Shown: one piece after another, positions 10,752 to 13,515 of the stretch | Layout of the letters: each line of letters starts with the position of its first letter | Numbering within the stretch: position 1 is the first letter of the stretch | Assembly: GCA_947458575.1 (NCBI GenBank) | Contig: CANHBE010000039.1 | Coordinates: 1-13,515, forward strand | Source of the DNA: Flavobacteriaceae bacterium | GTDB taxonomy: Bacteria > Bacteroidota > Bacteroidia > Flavobacteriales > Flavobacteriaceae | Direction: 5' to 3' | Length of the DNA stretch: 13,515 nt | The notes under the pieces: model-generated | The model's input: the letters and a program-made list of their open reading frames with translations, nothing else | Database searches by the model: none | Told to the model about the DNA's origin: nothing | Translations under genes and position numbers: made by a program

Positions 10752-13515
10752 TCATTTCAATACTATCTTTTTTGAAATTATTCCATCATCAGTTAATAAT
10801 TTTATAATATAAGTGCCAGAGCTCATATTACCAATCTGTAATTTAATATCTGTTTGGTCTAGATTATTTGTTTGCCAGGAAGTAATTTCTTGACCTAACA
10901 GATTAAACATAATAACAGATTTTACAATTGTATTCTGTTGTAAATTTTTAATGTTAATAGTATTATTTGCTTGTGAATGTGTTACGTAAATCTCCTTAAC
11001 ATCACCATTTTCACCAACTCCAAGTGAAGAACCATCAGTAAAACGTAGTGAGAATCGTGAGTCATAAGTTCCTGAAGGTAAATAAACCTGATACGCTTGA
11101 GATTTAATGCTGTTGTACGTATCCGATTCATTATCGTATATAAAAATATCCTGACCCTCATCAAAGTTTTCTTTATTATCAACTGCAAATGTCACTAATC
11201 CCGATGTTGCATTTTTAACACCAAGGGGATAGACAGCATTGACATTAAAAAATCCTTCGCCACTAATATTGAGTTTATTGTTATTATTAATAAAATACAT
11301 ATCGTTAGAAAGTGTTTCAATACTAATACCATCATATCCATTATCGTATCCTGAAGAAGCGTACTCATTCATAAAACCGAGTAATATTTGGCGATGAAGA
11401 TTATCTGTTGAAGTAAATCCTAATCGAATTTTCATAAACTGCTGTTGATCAAAATCATCCTGAGTATTGTTCATTAATGGGTCAACATTTTCTGTAATTG
11501 ATCTATTAACACTTCTGAACAAAGTAAAAGAGTTAACTATGTCGTCCTCCTTGATAAATAATCTTTGCGAATTGTTAAAAGTTATTGTTCCTCCACTTGT
11601 GGAGCCTGTTACAAGAAAACCTTGACCTACTGGTATAAATCGCTTAGCCACTTTACTACTTGAACCTAAACCGCTAATACCTGAAGGTGCTACAGGAGGC
11701 GTACCACCTGTTTTAGTGTATGTTGCATAACCGCCTTGATAATCTAATAATTGATGTGAAGCATTTGAATTATAATGCTCCCAGAAAAGCAAGGTACCTG
11801 TAATACTTGATAAATTATCATCAATAAATTTATTAGCATCAATTGCAGAGGCATAAGGATTACCAGATAAATTTAGATTACCAGCACCTATAGTTGATGT
11901 AATTATACCGTTATTGGGCTTTCCAACAAAAGTGTAGTTTTGATTTAAAGTGGGACTACCGCTACCCTTCAAAGTGTAACCTTGACCTGACATTAAAGTT
12001 CCATTTTGACCTACAGGTGACCAGTTAGCATAGGAATTCGTCGAATTTTGGAATTTATAAATCCAATAACTACTCAAGGTTAATGGTGATGAGGGAGATC
12101 CATCATAACCAGTTGTCCAAACAATATTTTGTGGTGTATTTGTTGTGCCATCTTTCATTACACCTGCTACGGTAAACCCATGATTAATAGTACTATTATT
12201 AATTGAACTCACAGGGGAAGACCAATAATTGTAATTGAACTTATTGGATTGACCTTGTTGATCTCTTTCTACAAATCCTGAACTTGAAACATCAAGATCT
12301 GATAGAGCAGTCTGAATCAATTGCGACTTACCAACCAAGTCTATCTTTCCATCCAATTTTAAATACCAATCATTCTGTAATTTAGTATCGTTGGTCATAT
12401 TCACGGTCACACCTGGATCAACAAACATACCCAAATCAATACTATTAGCAGTTTCTGTAATGTTGTGCTTCACTTGTATTATAGAAAAATCAGAATCCAT
12501 AACATCTAATCCTCTTATGTCTTTAGTAGGGTCATCAACTGCTGAAGCAAAAGTACCAGTCCGCACTGTGGTGAATGGCAATGGTGCTTCTTGAACAGCA
12601 ATTACTTTGTGATTATACATTTTCATCCCTGCTCCTTCGTCGATTGTACTAGTAGTTAGATCATCCACAATATCATCTTTGTAGGTATCCATCCTGTAAT
12701 AGCGAATCAAATTGTCAAAAGGAAGCGATTCAATATCTTTAGGCACAATGGTTCCGCGAACTTGAGAGGAACTATTTTGAATCTCTTGATACACCATTCT
12801 TTGGATTTGAGTTGCAGCTAGAGCCGAATTAAAGACGCGAACTTCATCTATTTTTCCTTTAAAATAATTGGTAGCACTTAAAGGATTTTTACCCAAAGTA
12901 AGTTTACTTGTATCAGAGGCTATACTTCCAGTAGCAGCTTGTGATGCAACCAAATTACCATTTAAATATAATGAAAGCATTCCTCCACCAAAAGTTGCAG
13001 CCACGTGATACCATTGTGAGGTATTTAAAGCTGTACCAAAAGTTAATGTGGTTCCATTAACTATGACTTGTAAATTCTTAGAATTGGTTACTCGCAGTTG
13101 TAACTTGTCTTGACCCACAACAACACCTGTTGTACTAAAAGTAGAATTCAAATCAATCCAAGCCATCAACGTTGCATTGGATAATCCACCTAATAGAGAA
13201 ACATTTTCTGCGTAATCATTTCTACCATCAAAATCCAAATAGAGTTTGCGACTTAAATCTCTTGGTGAACCTATTGCGGCATCATTGGTATCAAAAATAT
13301 CTAAAATACCATCATTATCAGCATCGCCTAAGCCATCTATTCTTCCATCTCCATTGGTATCGAAACTAGCATACAATCCTGTTTGAATGTCTTTAACACC
13401 ATCATTATTTGAATCCAACTGTATGTAATCCGATATACCATTGGAATCGGTATCTTGAGCATACGCTCTAAAAGTTGTTCCAAAAACAGTTGCGTTATCA
13501 AAAGAATCTAGCAAC
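10752..13515 (-). CDS. Large T9SS cell-surface protein with LamG-like domain, C-terminal part (5' end outside window)
   Basis: The frame is open to the right edge. The TTG at 13514 is inside the gene, so this is the C-terminal 920 or so residues. In order: Asp-rich calcium-binding repeats of thrombospondin type 3 kind at about 20-80 (DTDSNGISDY, DSNNDGVKD, DTNGDGRID, DADNDGILD), a concanavalin A/LamG-like domain at about 90-245 (LYLDFDGRNDYAENVS to GKIDEVRVFNSALA), a long unassigned region with FNYNYWSSPV and SGNPYAS motifs often seen in Bacteroidota surface proteins, and a type A T9SS sorting domain at the end (NTINIKNLQQ, FNLLGQEI, IGNMSSGTYIIKLL, KKIVLK). It is probably an adhesin or glycan-binding surface protein. 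No catalytic motif is visible. It is upstream of the Crp-like gene on the same strand, 87 bases apart. Confidence 0.88.
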   Translation of the reverse strand, partial: LLDSFDNATVFGTTFRAYAQDTDSNGISDYIQLDSNNDGVKDIQTGLYASFDTNGDGRIDGLGDADNDGILDIFDTNDAAIGSPRDLSRKLYLDFDGRNDYAENVSLLGGLSNATLMAWIDLNSTFSTTGVVVGQDKLQLRVTNSKNLQVIVNGTTLTFGTALNTSQWYHVAATFGGGMLSLYLNGNLVASQAATGSIASDTSKLTLGKNPLSATNYFKGKIDEVRVFNSALAATQIQRMVYQEIQNSSSQVRGTIVPKDIESLPFDNLIRYYRMDTYKDDIVDDLTTSTIDEGAGMKMYNHKVIAVQEAPLPFTTVRTGTFASAVDDPTKDIRGLDVMDSDFSIIQVKHNITETANSIDLGMFVDPGVTVNMTNDTKLQNDWYLKLDGKIDLVGKSQLIQTALSDLDVSSSGFVERDQQGQSNKFNYNYWSSPVSSINNSTINHGFTVAGVMKDGTTNTPQNIVWTTGYDGSPSSPLTLSSYWIYKFQNSTNSYANWSPVGQNGTLMSGQGYTLKGSGSPTLNQNYTFVGKPNNGIITSTIGAGNLNLSGNPYASAIDANKFIDDNLSSITGTLLFWEHYNSNASHQLLDYQGGYATYTKTGGTPPVAPSGISGLGSSSKVAKRFIPVGQGFLVTGSTSGGTITFNNSQRLFIKEDDIVNSFTLFRSVNRSITENVDPLMNNTQDDFDQQQFMKIRLGFTSTDNLHRQILLGFMNEYASSGYDNGYDGISIETLSNDMYFINNNNKLNISGEGFFNVNAVYPLGVKNATSGLVTFAVDNKENFDEGQDIFIYDNESDTYNSIKSQAYQVYLPSGTYDSRFSLRFTDGSSLGVGENGDVKEIYVTHSQANNTINIKNLQQNTIVKSVIMFNLLGQEITSWQTNNLDQTDIKLQIGNMSSGTYIIKLLTDDGIISKKIVLK

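Noticed and set aside
10982..13369. Several small frames on both strands across the large surface-protein gene
   Set aside because: They are shadows of one long frame with recognisable domains.
1..13515. CRISPR arrays, tRNA or rRNA genes
   Set aside because: No regularly spaced repeats, cloverleaf-like sequence with a CCA-type end, or rRNA-like conserved stretch was found by eye.

Overview
The window looks like chromosomal DNA of a Bacteroidota bacterium, most likely Flavobacterium or a close relative. The evidence is low GC, Bacteroidota-type promoter boxes (TTTG, about 19-23 bases, then TAnnTTTG), few Shine-Dalgarno sequences, two secreted proteins with C-terminal type IX secretion (T9SS) sorting domains, and the gene content of the left part. 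The genus is an inference; there is no rRNA or marker gene to settle it.

Left part, about 1-4030, is ordinary housekeeping sequence on the + strand. It holds the 3' end of an ABC-F ATPase, pyrR and pyrB overlapping by 8 bases (pyrimidine regulation/salvage and aspartate carbamoyltransferase), a small conserved protein that may have a STAS-like fold, rnz (RNase Z) and pdxH (pyridoxamine phosphate oxidase), closed by a clear terminator. Next comes a CAP-domain lipoprotein gene (4261-4761) behind a long leader with an unusual repeated 11-mer, then its own terminator, a possible 98-base MITE-like element, and a convergent secreted SNase-type nuclease (5074-5559, - strand).

Middle part, about 5850-8704, is a more AT-rich accessory patch with clear signs of decay. 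From right to left on the - strand it holds a two-gene toxin-antitoxin-like cassette (a small HTH protein plus an AbiEii-type nucleotidyltransferase, 8-base overlap, duplicated palindromic operator upstream). Downstream of it is a dead trypsin-like protease gene without a signal peptide. That gene has an in-frame TAG between its catalytic Asp and Ser and breaks off just where a STAND-type NTPase would be expected to begin. It may be the head of a lost Avs-like anti-phage gene, joined to the tail of an unrelated gene. To the right, the 3' end of a small Lys/Gly-rich gene with an intact terminator is fused to a 5'-truncated IS3-family transposase. The patch reads as a defence/mobile hotspot eroded by deletions.

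Right part, 9000-13515, holds three - strand genes: a short Cys-rich secreted T9SS protein, a Crp/Fnr-family regulator, and the C-terminal 920 or so residues of a large T9SS cell-surface protein (thrombospondin type 3-like calcium repeats, LamG-like domain, sorting domain) that runs off the right edge. No rRNA, tRNA or CRISPR array was recognised.
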